Shown here: positions 17,816-26,154 of the stretch, one piece after another
Layout: each line of letters begins with the position of its first letter
How positions within the stretch are numbered: the first letter of the stretch is position 1
DNA from: Selenomonadaceae bacterium
Lineage (GTDB): Bacteria; Bacillota; Negativicutes; Selenomonadales; Selenomonadaceae
NCBI GenBank assembly: GCA_017527075.1
Contig: JAFXQM010000002.1
Span: 1-64,000, forward strand
Direction: 5' to 3'
DNA length: 64,000 nt
Position numbers and translations under genes: made by a program
Notes under the pieces: model-generated
Database searches by the model: none
What the model was told of the DNA's origin: nothing
The model's input: the letters and a program-made list of their open reading frames with translations, nothing else

Positions 17816-18292
17816 TCAGGTTATCTTCGCCAGCGTCACGAAGATTGACCGAGTTAATCGCGCGCGTTCTGCCGCTTTCATTTCGCCCGCCTCTTCCGAG
17901 CGATAAAGATTCACCGACATTTGCGCCACGAGCTCTGCCTCGCGCCGCGTGATTAATTTGTTCTCCAAAAGAAAATCGATTAACGACTTCACGTGCGCGA
18001 ACGGAGTCTTTTCACTGATTTGGTCGAGCATCCTCTGATACATCAGCTGCTTGCGGTCGAGCTCCTCGGCAATCAGCGCGATTCGAATGTATCCGCCGAG
18101 CCCGCGCCGCGACTCCACCACAAATCCTCTGTCCGCCGTGAACCGCGTGCTCAGCACGTAGCTTATCTGCGACGGCGCGCAACTTATCTCGTCCGCCAAT
18201 ACCGTCCGCTTCAATTCGATTTGTCGGTCGGCGTTTTGTGCCAGCCGCTTCAAAATATATTCTTCAATGGTGTCTGCTTTGTTGTTCAGCAT
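17816..18292 (-). CDS. ctsR: CtsR family stress-response repressor, 158 aa
   Basis: CtsR represses clp protease/chaperone genes in Firmicutes. The N-terminal winged HTH (IEEYILKRL, then ADEISCAPSQISYVLSTRF) and the conserved glycine-rich wing RRGLGGYIRI are diagnostic. Length is normal. In most Firmicutes ctsR heads a ctsR-mcsA-mcsB-clpC operon; here none of these is adjacent and the gene faces away from gmhB. The promoter region (18322-18350) is followed by TGTCAAAATATCAAG, only a partial match to the tandem GGTCAAA operator, so autoregulation is possible but not demonstrated. Confidence 0.9.
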   Translation of the reverse strand: MLNNKADTIEEYILKRLAQNADRQIELKRTVLADEISCAPSQISYVLSTRFTADRGFVVESRRGLGGYIRIALIAEELDRKQLMYQRMLDQISEKTPFAHVKSLIDFLLENKLITRREAELVAQMSVNLYRSEEAGEMKAAERARLTRSIFVTLAKIT

Positions 18293-18321
18293 GACTTATC
18301 ACCTCATCTTGATATTTTGAC

Positions 18322-18350
18322 ATTATACTTTCCAAAAATCAAATCGGCAA
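18322..18350 (-). promoter_or_regulatory. ctsR promoter
   Basis: Read on the minus strand: TTGCCG, 17-base spacer, TATAAT. A partial CtsR-type half-site (GTCAAA) lies just downstream. Confidence 0.65.
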
Positions 18351-18414
18351 GCTTTTTTTTGCGGCAGGAAAATTTCGGCGCGGAAAGAAAATTTTTCGGC
18401 GAGGAGTTGATCAC

Positions 18415-18924
18415 ATGATTCGCGCGATTTTTTTTGACAGGGACGGCGTCTTGAACGAGGAAGTCGGTTACCTTTGGGAGATTGAAAAGTTCAAATGGGT
18501 GGACGGCGCGCGCGAGGCGATTAAGTTTTGCAATGAACGCGGGCTTTTGGCAATCGTCGTCACGAACCAAGGCGGCATTGCGCGCGGGCTGTACATGGCG
18601 CGAGAGGTCGACGCCCTGCACAACTTCATGCAAAAAAGTTTATCAGAGCTCGGCGCACACATCGACGCCTTTTACTACTGCCCGCACCACCCCGAAGGCA
18701 TCGTCGAAGAATTCAGCGTCGCGTGCGAGTGCCGCAAGCCCAAGCCCGGTTTGATTCTGCGCGCGTGCCAAGATTTTAAAATCAATCCGTCGGAGGCGAT
18801 TCTGTTCGGCGACAGCGACCGCGACATCAAGGCGGCGGAAGCTGCCGGACTTCGGGCGGGAATTTTTTTCGCGGGCGGAAATCTTTTGGAAGTCGTTCGT
18901 CATCACGTGGAGAAGGCTTCGTAA
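18415..18924 (+). CDS. gmhB: HAD-IIIA phosphatase, GmhB-like (heptose bisphosphate phosphatase), 169 aa
   Basis: HAD motif I is DRDGVLN near the N-terminus, motif II is VVTNQGG, the motif III lysine lies in CRKPKPGL and motif IV is FGDSDRDI. The zinc-finger insertion CPHHP...CECRKPKPG is characteristic of GmhB, which removes the 7-phosphate from D-glycero-D-manno-heptose 1,7-bisphosphate in ADP-heptose synthesis for LPS core. The closest alternative is the histidinol-phosphate phosphatase domain of HisB, which shares the zinc site; absence of his genes favours GmhB. It has no co-directional partner. Confidence 0.85.
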   Translation: MIRAIFFDRDGVLNEEVGYLWEIEKFKWVDGAREAIKFCNERGLLAIVVTNQGGIARGLYMAREVDALHNFMQKSLSELGAHIDAFYYCPHHPEGIVEEFSVACECRKPKPGLILRACQDFKINPSEAILFGDSDRDIKAAEAAGLRAGIFFAGGNLLEVVRHHVEKAS

Positions 18925-19175
18925 AAATTTTCGGGCGGAAAAAATTTTTTGGGCGCGGCGGAGAAACTTTCGGGCGGAAAAGATTTTTGAACGCGTCACG
19001 GAAAATTTTCGGGCTGAAAAAATTTTTTGAACGCGGCGGAGAAAAATTTCGGGCTGAAAAGATTTTTGAGCGCGGCGGAGAAAAATTTCGGGCGGAAAAA
19101 ATTTTTGGGTCGCGTCACGGAAAATTTTCGGGCGTGAAAAATTTTTGGGCGCGGCGAAGAAAATTTCGGACGGTA
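18920..19175. repeat. A/T-core tandem repeat array, period about 36 bp
   Basis: About seven imperfect copies of a unit with a GCGGCGGAGAAA or GCGTCACGGAAAA arm, TTTCGGGC and a GAAAAAATTTTT core. It fills the gmhB-gltD-like gap (312 bp) and ends at the next promoter. Open frames across it are repeat artefacts. Confidence 0.85.
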
Positions 19176-19236
19176 GACTTTTCCGCGGATTTGTTTTAAA
19201 CTGCATAAGCGTAATTTATTTTGGGAGGGAAAAATT

Positions 19237-20472
19237 ATGGCTGCACACGTTATCGAAGAGGCTCGCCGCTGTCTGCAATGTAAGAAGCCGCTGTGTCGAA
19301 TCAAAGGCTGTCCGATTGAAACGAACATCCCCGAAATGATTCGGCTGTTCCTGGCGGGGCAAACCGTGGAGGCGGGGCGCATGCTCTTTGAAAACAATCC
19401 GCTCAGCGTCGTCTGCTCACTGGTCTGCGACCACGAAAATCAGTGCGAGGGCAACTGCATTCAGGGCAAGCGCAAGGACGCTGCCGCCGTTCAGATTCCC
19501 AGCATTGAAAATTACATCTCGGATTTTTATTTCGACAAGATAAGCATCGACCGCGCGCCCGACACCGGTCAACGCGTCGCGATAATCGGTTCAGGGCCCG
19601 CGGGAATTACAATTGCCATCAAGCTCGCCGCGCTCGGATATCGAATCACAATCTTTGAACGCATGGACAAAGTCGGAGGCATGATGCGCTACGGCATTCC
19701 CGCCTTCCGCCTGCCGAAAAAAATCCTCGACCGCTATCAAGTCAAGCTGCGGGAAATGGGAATTCACTTCCGCCCGAACACGGCAATCGGCGGCGCGCTC
19801 CACCTCGACGACCTGTTCAACGACGGCTACGACGCAATTTTTATCGGCACGGGCGTTTGGCGTCCGCGTCGACCGCACGTCAAAGGCGAATCGCTCGGCA
19901 ACGTCCATTACGCGATTGATTATCTGCAGAACCCCGACGCTTACGACTTGGGCGACACCGTGGCGATAATCGGCGCGGGCAACTCGGCCATCGACGTGGC
20001 GCGTACCGTCGTCCGTCAGGGCTCACGAAACGTCACGCTCTACGCCCGCCGTCAGAGAATTGCTGCCAGCGAGCGCGAACTCGATTACGCGGCTGTCGAC
20101 GGCATTGAAATTCAGCAGGGCATGGCGATTAAAGAATTCACCGAGGAAGGTCCGCTCCTCACCCCGCGCATTTACGACGAGCAAGGCAATTTGATTCGCG
20201 AGGAGGAACCCGTCCTCATGCCCGCCGACTCCACAATCATTGCCATAAGCCAAGGACCGAAGGACAAAATCGTAAACACGACGCACGATTTGAAAGTCGA
20301 CAACAACGGCTTAATCGTCGTCGACGAGTCAGGGCGCACCACGCGCGAGGGCGTCTTCTCCAGCGGCGACGTCGTCATCGGCGCGAAGAATGTCGTGCTC
20401 GCCGTGAAGTATTCCAAAATCGTCGCCAAGGCCATGGATGAATACTTGACCGCCAAACGCAACGCAAAATAA
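19237..20472 (+). CDS. NAD(P)-dependent glutamate synthase small-subunit-like oxidoreductase, 411 aa
   Basis: The N-terminal dihydroprydine-dehydrogenase II domain carries two Fe-S-type cysteine sets (CLQCKKPLC with CP, then CSLVCDHENQCEGNC). A FAD-binding GSGPAG (about residue 115) and an NAD(P)-binding GAGNSA (about residue 247) follow, with the late FAD motif FSSGDV. This is the GltD architecture used as electron-transfer subunit of glutamate synthase and of related flavoenzymes. No GltB large subunit is adjacent, so it may act with a distant partner. A possible promoter TAGACT-17-TAAACT lies at about 19170-19198. Confidence 0.85.
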   Translation: MAAHVIEEARRCLQCKKPLCRIKGCPIETNIPEMIRLFLAGQTVEAGRMLFENNPLSVVCSLVCDHENQCEGNCIQGKRKDAAAVQIPSIENYISDFYFDKISIDRAPDTGQRVAIIGSGPAGITIAIKLAALGYRITIFERMDKVGGMMRYGIPAFRLPKKILDRYQVKLREMGIHFRPNTAIGGALHLDDLFNDGYDAIFIGTGVWRPRRPHVKGESLGNVHYAIDYLQNPDAYDLGDTVAIIGAGNSAIDVARTVVRQGSRNVTLYARRQRIAASERELDYAAVDGIEIQQGMAIKEFTEEGPLLTPRIYDEQGNLIREEEPVLMPADSTIIAISQGPKDKIVNTTHDLKVDNNGLIVVDESGRTTREGVFSSGDVVIGAKNVVLAVKYSKIVAKAMDEYLTAKRNAK

Positions 20473-20544
20473 ATTTTCTCAGCTTGCCTCAAAAATTTTT
20501 CTTACGCTCGCCAGATTCGGCGGGCAATTTTTTTTCTGACGGAA

Positions 20545-20814
20545 GTTGAGGCCGTCATGGATGACGGCCGCGCCGCGTCTGACGCCGTGATGGCGTCATC
20601 CGGCGCACTCCAGGCTGCGGGTAACCTCAACCTTCAAACCACGAGTGAGGAGCCGCCCCTGCGAGGTGCCCTTTTCTTTTGCTTACTTTTCTTTTGGGCA
20701 CGCAAAAGAAAAGTAAGTTTCAACAGACAAAAAAATTTCTTAACGCCCAATCGAAGGAACGAGCCGCAGCATTGAGGAAAGGTTCTGCGAGTCCACTCTT
20801 GAGAAAGAGGGGAC
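20545..20814 (+). repeat. Dispersed structured repeat, copy B (full)
   Basis: Order of elements: hairpin 1 GGCCGTC/GACGGCC, hairpin 2 GACGCC/GGCGTC, a GC-rich middle, the long hairpin CTTACTTTTCTTTTG/CAAAAGAAAAGTAAG, the conserved AATCGAAG...GAGCCGCAGCA block, and a terminal CACTCTT/AAGAGGG hairpin. It fills most of a 427 bp gene-free gap; nothing else is seen there. Confidence 0.9.
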
Positions 20815-20899
20815 AAAAAATTTTTTCAGCAGAGTCCGCGCAGGAATTACCCCGCGCTTCGACGAATTAAGAAAAAATTTTTCGCGGGAGGGAAGTATC

Positions 20900-21223
20900 G
20901 TGACTGAAGCTGAAGTTCAAGCCGCGCTGACAGAAAATTTTGCGGTGGGAACGAGCCGCGCCCTGCACACTGAAATTTACGGCGAAGTGCTCGTCGTGTC
21001 GACGGGCATCGCGGGCAATTTGATTCTCTACAAAAATTTTTATCCCGCCGCCTATCTTCGCCCCGAAACTCTGACGGTCGTGCTAAACGCCGAAGAACCT
21101 TTCCCGCCGAACGGAGACTTCCACAAGCTGCAACAGTTGCTCAAAAAAATTTGCGCCACGGTCATTGAGTGCTACAGCGTCGACGAGCTTGTTGAATTCG
21201 TGGACATGAATCGAGATTTCTAG
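20900..21223 (+). CDS. Hypothetical protein, 107 aa
   Basis: Soluble alpha/beta protein of unknown family; TEIYGEVLVVSTGIAGNLILYKNFYPA is the most regular part, resembling two beta strands. The GTG start is preceded by GGGAGGGAAG about 6 bases upstream. It lies between repeat B and a heptamer array with no obvious partner; the guaB gene begins about 100 bases downstream. Confidence 0.6.
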   Translation: MTEAEVQAALTENFAVGTSRALHTEIYGEVLVVSTGIAGNLILYKNFYPAAYLRPETLTVVLNAEEPFPPNGDFHKLQQLLKKICATVIECYSVDELVEFVDMNRDF

Positions 21224-21299
21224 GGAAAAGGGATACGGGACAAGGGACAAGTTTAAAACCAATTCTTCATTCCTCATTCCTCATTCCTAATTCCTAATT
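21223..21299. repeat. Heptanucleotide repeat array (inverted type)
   Basis: GGGACAA-type heptamers are followed by CATTCCT/AATTCCT heptamers, all with period 7. It lies just before the guaB ribosome binding site. Confidence 0.8.
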
Positions 21300-21319
21300 G
21301 AAAAACGGGAGGGATTAGA

Positions 21320-22822
21320 TTGGCATTTTATTATCAGGAACCATCACACACCTTTGGAGAGTATTTGCTCGTGCCCGGCTACTCTTCAAAAGATTGCATC
21401 CCCGCGAACGTCGATTTGTCCACGCCGCTGATAAAATTTCGGCGCGGCGAAGAGTGCAAGTTCCTCATCAACATCCCCATGACCTCGGCGATAATGCAAT
21501 CTGTCTCCAACGACACGATGGCAATCGCGCTGGCAAAAGAGGGCGGCGTCTCATTCATCTACGGCTCGCAACCGATTAAGGAGCAGGCGGCAATGGTCGC
21601 GCGCGTGAAGAATTACAAGTCGGGCTTCGTGTCGAGTGATTCAAACCTCAGGCCGACGACGACGCTCAACGAAATGCTTCAGCTGCTCAAGGAAACGGGA
21701 CATTCGACAATGGCGGTGACCGACGACGGAAAGCCCACGGGAAAACTTTTGGGAATCGTCACGAGCCGCGACTATCGAATCACGCGCATGACCGGCAACG
21801 AACAAGTTCAAACCTTCATGACGCCCTTCGACAAATTAATTTACGCCGACGCCGAGACGACCACTCTTCCCATGGCAAACGATTTGCTCTGGGAACACAA
21901 ACTCAACATGTTGCCGCTCGTCGACAAGAAGCAACGCCTGCGCTACATGGTCTTCCGCAAAGACTACACCGACAACAAAACCAATCCGCTTGAACTCATC
22001 GACAGGAAGAAACGCTACGTCGTGGGCGCGGGCATTAACACTCGCGACTACGCCGAACGCGTCCCCGCCCTGCTCAAAGCCGGCGCGGATGTCCTTTGCA
22101 TTGATTCGTCGGAAGGATTCAGCGAGTGGCAAAAAATTACGCTCGAATACATTCACAAAAATTTCGGCGAGGACGTGAGGGTCGGCGCGGGCAATGTCGT
22201 CGACGCGGAGGGCTTTAGATTTTTGGCGGACGCGGGCGCGGACTTCGTTAAGGTCGGAATCGGCGGCGGGTCGATTTGTATCACGCGCGAGACAAAAGGT
22301 ATCGGGCGCGGGCAGGCGACGGCGGTCATCGACGTGTGCCGCGCGCGCGACGAATATTTCAAAGAGAAGGGCGTTTACATTCCCGTGTGCTCCGACGGCG
22401 GCATCGTCCACGATTATCACATGACGCTGGCTCTTGCCATGGGCGCGGACTTTCTCATGCTCGGCAGATATTTTTCCCGCTTCGACGAAAGCCCCACGGA
22501 CAAAATCAGAATCAACGGAACTTACTACAAAGAATATTGGGGCGAAGGCTCCAACCGCGCGCGCAACTGGCAACGCTACGATTTGGGCGGCGACAAAAAA
22601 CTTTCGTTCGAGGAGGGCGTCGACAGCTACGTGCCCTACGCCGGCTCGCTCAAAGACAACATGACCGGCACGCTCGCCAAGATTCGTTCGACCATGTGCA
22701 ACTGCGGCGCGCTGACTTTGGCTGAGCTGAGGGAGAAGGCAAAGATAACTTTGGTCTCGTCGGTGAGTATCGTCGAAGGTGGCAGCCACGATGTCATCTT
22801 GCGCGACCGAGTCAGTGATTGA
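21320..22822 (+). CDS. guaB: Inosine-5'-monophosphate dehydrogenase, 500 aa
   Basis: GuaB oxidises IMP to XMP with NAD+, the first committed step to GMP. The (beta/alpha)8 barrel is interrupted by a CBS pair (about residues 95-215, including VTSRDYRI). The catalytic loop is [10 protein letters not shown] (Cys near residue 319), the phosphate-binding segment CSDGGIVHD and the flap region [15 protein letters not shown]. The loop reads GGGSIC where most bacterial enzymes have GPGSIC. The start is TTG 21320 with GGGAGGG about 6 bases upstream. A hydrolase gene follows closely. Confidence 0.93.
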   Translation: MAFYYQEPSHTFGEYLLVPGYSSKDCIPANVDLSTPLIKFRRGEECKFLINIPMTSAIMQSVSNDTMAIALAKEGGVSFIYGSQPIKEQAAMVARVKNYKSGFVSSDSNLRPTTTLNEMLQLLKETGHSTMAVTDDGKPTGKLLGIVTSRDYRITRMTGNEQVQTFMTPFDKLIYADAETTTLPMANDLLWEHKLNMLPLVDKKQRLRYMVFRKDYTDNKTNPLELIDRKKRYVVGAGINTRDYAERVPALLKAGADVLCIDSSEGFSEWQKITLEYIHKNFGEDVRVGAGNVVDAEGFRFLADAGADFVKVGIGGGSICITRETKGIGRGQATAVIDVCRARDEYFKEKGVYIPVCSDGGIVHDYHMTLALAMGADFLMLGRYFSRFDESPTDKIRINGTYYKEYWGEGSNRARNWQRYDLGGDKKLSFEEGVDSYVPYAGSLKDNMTGTLAKIRSTMCNCGALTLAELREKAKITLVSSVSIVEGGSHDVILRDRVSD

Positions 22823-22837
22823 CGGAAGGTAAGATTT

Positions 22838-23794
22838 ATGCTTTACAAAAAATTTTTCGTCGCGCTCCTCGCGGCGGTTGTGTTCGTGAGCTCGACCTGC
22901 GCGGCGGCAAAAACCGAAGTCATTGAGATAGAAAACGTCGTGCCGGAAATCGGTCTTCATCAGAACGTGACGTTCGCTCAATACTTCACGTGGCCCGAAA
23001 GTCGTTTGCAAATGGATATTTATATGCCCGCCGTCAAAGGAAAAGTTCCCGCCGTGATATTTGCGCCGGGCGGTTGGTGGCTGACGGCCCCGAAAGTCGC
23101 GGGAACACAAATTTGTTATCAGTTGGCGCAGGCGGGATTCGTCGCGGCGACAATCGACTATCGAACAATCGGCACGGTCAATTACATTGAAGCAATCGGC
23201 GACGTGAAAGCGGCCGTCCGTTATCTGCGCGCGAACGCCGACAAATTCAACATTGACAAAAATAAAATTGCCGTGATGGGAATGTCGGCGGGCGGATATC
23301 TGGCGACAATGGTCGGCGTCACGGGTGGCGTTGAAAAATTTAACTTCGGCGATTATCTCAATGAGCGCGTTGACGTTCAAGCCGTCGTCGATATTTTCGG
23401 ACCGACTGACTTAACCAAAGTCGCCGCGGATTATCCCAAAGCGAAGCAAGATATGTATTATTCCCCCGGCGCGCCCCCCGCACTTTTTGTCAACGGCGTG
23501 CCCTGTTACAAAGACAGCAAAGGCGGCTCTCTGCTCAACACTCCCGAAACCGCCCGCGATTCAAATCCGCTGACTTACATTGACAAAAACACTCCGCCTT
23601 TCCTTATCATGCACGGCAACGCGGACAAAACAATTTCGCCGAGCCAATCAAAACTTTTGCACGACGCGCTGATTAAAAACGGTGTCGACTCCACTCATTA
23701 CATCATCAACGGCGGTGACCACGAGGCAGTTTATTTTTATCAGCCGAAAGCGTTTAATATCATCGTTGACTTTTTAAATCGGGTTTTGAAATGA
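22838..23794 (+). CDS. Secreted alpha/beta hydrolase / esterase-like protein, 318 aa
   Basis: A signal peptide (LLAAVVFVSSTCAAA, cleavage near residue 24) precedes a carboxylesterase of the BD-FAE/acetyl-esterase type. It has the oxyanion motif FAPGGWW in place of HGGGW, the nucleophile elbow GMSAGG (about residue 150), and the Asp and His of HGNADKTI and GGDHEAVY. The likely role is deacylation of a carbohydrate or lipid ester outside the inner membrane; the substrate is unknown. It overlaps the CCA-adding enzyme gene by 4 bases (ATGA) and sits 15 bases after guaB. Confidence 0.83.
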   Translation: MLYKKFFVALLAAVVFVSSTCAAAKTEVIEIENVVPEIGLHQNVTFAQYFTWPESRLQMDIYMPAVKGKVPAVIFAPGGWWLTAPKVAGTQICYQLAQAGFVAATIDYRTIGTVNYIEAIGDVKAAVRYLRANADKFNIDKNKIAVMGMSAGGYLATMVGVTGGVEKFNFGDYLNERVDVQAVVDIFGPTDLTKVAADYPKAKQDMYYSPGAPPALFVNGVPCYKDSKGGSLLNTPETARDSNPLTYIDKNTPPFLIMHGNADKTISPSQSKLLHDALIKNGVDSTHYIINGGDHEAVYFYQPKAFNIIVDFLNRVLK

Positions 23795-25020
23795 CTGAGT
23801 TGGACTTTGCAAAAAAAATTCACGAGGCGGGCGGCGCGGCGTATCTGGTCGGCGGCGCGGTTCGTGATAAATTTCGCGGCGTCGAGGCGCACGACAAAGA
23901 TTACTGCGTGACCGGCGTCGACGAAAAAATTTTTGTCGCGGCTTTCCCGAAGGCGGCGAAGTTCGGAAAATCTTTTCCCGTTTATGCCGTGGAGATTGAC
24001 GGAAAGTTTTGCGAGGTCGCTTTCGCCCGCACCGAGAAAAAAATCGGCGCGGGTTATCGCGGCTTTGAAATTTCTTTTTCGCCGAGCGTAACGATTGAGC
24101 AAGATTTATTTCGGCGCGACACGACGATTAACGCCATGGCGATTGAAATTTTGAGCGGAAAGTTGGTTGACCCGTTCGGCGGGCGCGAGGACGTGCTGAA
24201 CAAAAAAATTCGCGCCGTGAGCAAACATTTCACCGACGACCCCGTCCGAGCATTGCGGGCGGCACGCCAGGCGGCGCAATTCGATTTTGAAATTTGCGCG
24301 GAGACAATCGCGGCGATGAAACTTTGCGGCGCGGAGCTGGCGCACGAGCCGACCGAAAGAATATTCGACGAGCTGGAGACTGCACTCAAAACCGACAGAC
24401 CGTCGATTTTTTTTAGGAGCTTGGCGCGCGCCGAGTTGCTGGAAATAATTTTCCCCGAAATTTATCAACTGCGCGGAAAAATTCAGCCGACGCACTTTCA
24501 CCCCGAAGGCGACGCTTACGAGCACACGCTCAAAATTGTCGACGAGGTGGCGGCGGTCAACCCGAAACCCATGGTCAGATTCTCGGCACTCATGCACGAC
24601 ATCGGCAAGGGCACGACGCCGCCCGAAATGCTCCCGCACCATTACAAACACGAAAAGCGCGGGCTTGAAGTCCTTGAGCAAATGAATCGGCGCATGACGC
24701 TCCCGAACGAGTGGAAAAAATCTGCGGCGTTCGTGATTCGCGAACACATGCGCGCCCCGCGCCTGAATAAGCCCGGCAAGATTGTCGAGCTGCTGATGAA
24801 GCTGAACGGCTTGAAACTCGGCGTGAAAGATTTTTGCGACATCATTCGCGCGGACAATCACGGCTTGCCGCCCTACCTTGAACGCGCCCGCGAGATTATC
24901 GACGAGCTGTTAAAAATCGGCGGGAAGGATGCACCGCCCGAACTCAAAGGCGCGGAGGTCGGCAAGTGGATTTTCGCCGCGCGGACTCGTCGCCTCGTTG
25001 AAATTTATTCGGAGGAATGA
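23791..25020 (+). CDS. cca: CCA tRNA nucleotidyltransferase / poly(A) polymerase family with HD domain, 409 aa
   Basis: The class II nucleotidyltransferase head shows LVGGAVRDKFRG (about residues 18-29), the metal-binding DKDYCV and RRDTTINAMAI. The body includes DPVRALRAARQAAQF and the tail has an HD phosphohydrolase motif (ALMHDIGKG, about residue 268). HD-containing enzymes of this kind add or repair the CCA end of tRNAs, as in E. coli Cca. Start ATG 23791 overlaps the upstream stop. A poly(A) polymerase activity cannot be excluded from sequence. Confidence 0.88.
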   Translation: MTELDFAKKIHEAGGAAYLVGGAVRDKFRGVEAHDKDYCVTGVDEKIFVAAFPKAAKFGKSFPVYAVEIDGKFCEVAFARTEKKIGAGYRGFEISFSPSVTIEQDLFRRDTTINAMAIEILSGKLVDPFGGREDVLNKKIRAVSKHFTDDPVRALRAARQAAQFDFEICAETIAAMKLCGAELAHEPTERIFDELETALKTDRPSIFFRSLARAELLEIIFPEIYQLRGKIQPTHFHPEGDAYEHTLKIVDEVAAVNPKPMVRFSALMHDIGKGTTPPEMLPHHYKHEKRGLEVLEQMNRRMTLPNEWKKSAAFVIREHMRAPRLNKPGKIVELLMKLNGLKLGVKDFCDIIRADNHGLPPYLERAREIIDELLKIGGKDAPPELKGAEVGKWIFAARTRRLVEIYSEE

Positions 25021-25024
25021 TTGC

Positions 25025-26142
25025 ATGTCAGATTTTGTTAATTCAGAAATTCAAACGCCCTCCCGGTTTACCCTGCCGCGCGTGTCGGTTGTCATTCCCA
25101 TGTTCAACGCGGAAAAATTTTTGGGCGAGTGTCTGGAAAGCATTTTGAGTCAGACATTTCAAAATTTTGAAGTCGTGATCGTCGACGATTGCTCGACGGA
25201 TTCAAGTTGCGCGATTGTTCAAAGTTACGCAGAGAAATTTGGCGGGCGATTGAAGCTCGTGCACATGGAAAAAATTCGGGCAGCGGAGCACTCCCGCGCA
25301 ACAAGGGCTTGTTACTTTCTCGCGGCGAATATATTTTCTTCATGGACAACGACGATATGCTCAAGCCGACCGCTCTCGAAGAACTTTACCTCCTCGCAAA
25401 AAAATTTGACGCCGACGTTGTTTGCTGCGAAAGATTTAATGCGGAGAACTTCGCAACGAAAAACTTTCAAACGATGACTTGGCAGAAAGGCGGGATTGCC
25501 AACAAACCGACGCTTGAGCCAAAAGACTTGGAGGAAAGAGTTCAGAGAATCTTGGACGAAAAATATTGTGTGACGCCGTGGTGTAAATTAGTTCGGCGCG
25601 ACTTGATGATTGAGCACGAAATTTTTTTCCCGCACACAACCATAAGCGATGATGACATTTGGACTTTCGGTTTGGTTTTTTACGCGGAAAAATTTTTGCG
25701 CGTGCCGAATGTCGTTTACATTTATCGCGGCAACGAAGAATCTATCCTGCAAAGAAAAAAGACTACCGAAGAGCACCTAATCTTTTGGACTAATCCGATT
25801 CTTCTTGCCCTCAAGACACTCGATAACTTGATGGGAAACTTGGAATTCTTTCAAAAAAATCCGCGCCTTCGATACGCCGTGCTGGAAAAATTTATAACGT
25901 CAAAAATTCTCTACCCGCACATAAACAAGTGGCACTTGTCGCCGTTTAAAATTTACGAGACGATAAAAAAAGAGTTCGGCGCGAAATTCGGCGAGCACGA
26001 CGTTTTGGTCAGCGCGCTCTGCACATACGCCATGAACTTGCAGAAAAATTATTATGAAAGCGTTCAAAATTCTAACCGGTTTGCCGAGCAGGCTCAAAAG
26101 CGAATCGCGCAACTTGAAGCCGAACTCGCCAGGAAAAATTAA
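25025..26142 (+). pseudogene. Family 2 glycosyltransferase with a -1 frameshift
   Basis: The first frame reads from ATG 25025: VSVVIPMFNAEKFLGECLES, then VVIVDDCSTD, a typical GT-A nucleotide-sugar-binding start. At about 25270, in GGAAAAAATTC, the sense continues in the -1 frame as NSGSGALPRNKGL followed by the DXD-like FMDNDDM, CVTPWCKLVRRDLM and ISDDDIWTFG. One more A in the six-A run would restore a single frame of about 370 aa. A short coiled coil ends the protein (QAQKRIAQLEAELAR). Either a pseudogene, a phase-variable on/off site, or a sequencing error. Confidence 0.8.
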
Positions 26143-26154
26143 GGAGGAAATTTT

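Noticed and set aside
18920..19175. Possible CRISPR array
   Set aside because: Units are contiguous imperfect copies without unique spacers of constant length, and no cas genes are near.
18643..19206. 187-aa minus-strand ORF with repeated KIFSARKF units
   Set aside because: The protein repeats are produced by the 36-bp tandem array; no start signal and no match to a known repeat protein.
21836..23380. 514-aa minus-strand ORF across guaB and the esterase gene
   Set aside because: It spans two well-supported plus-strand genes and has His/Arg/Val-rich shadow composition.
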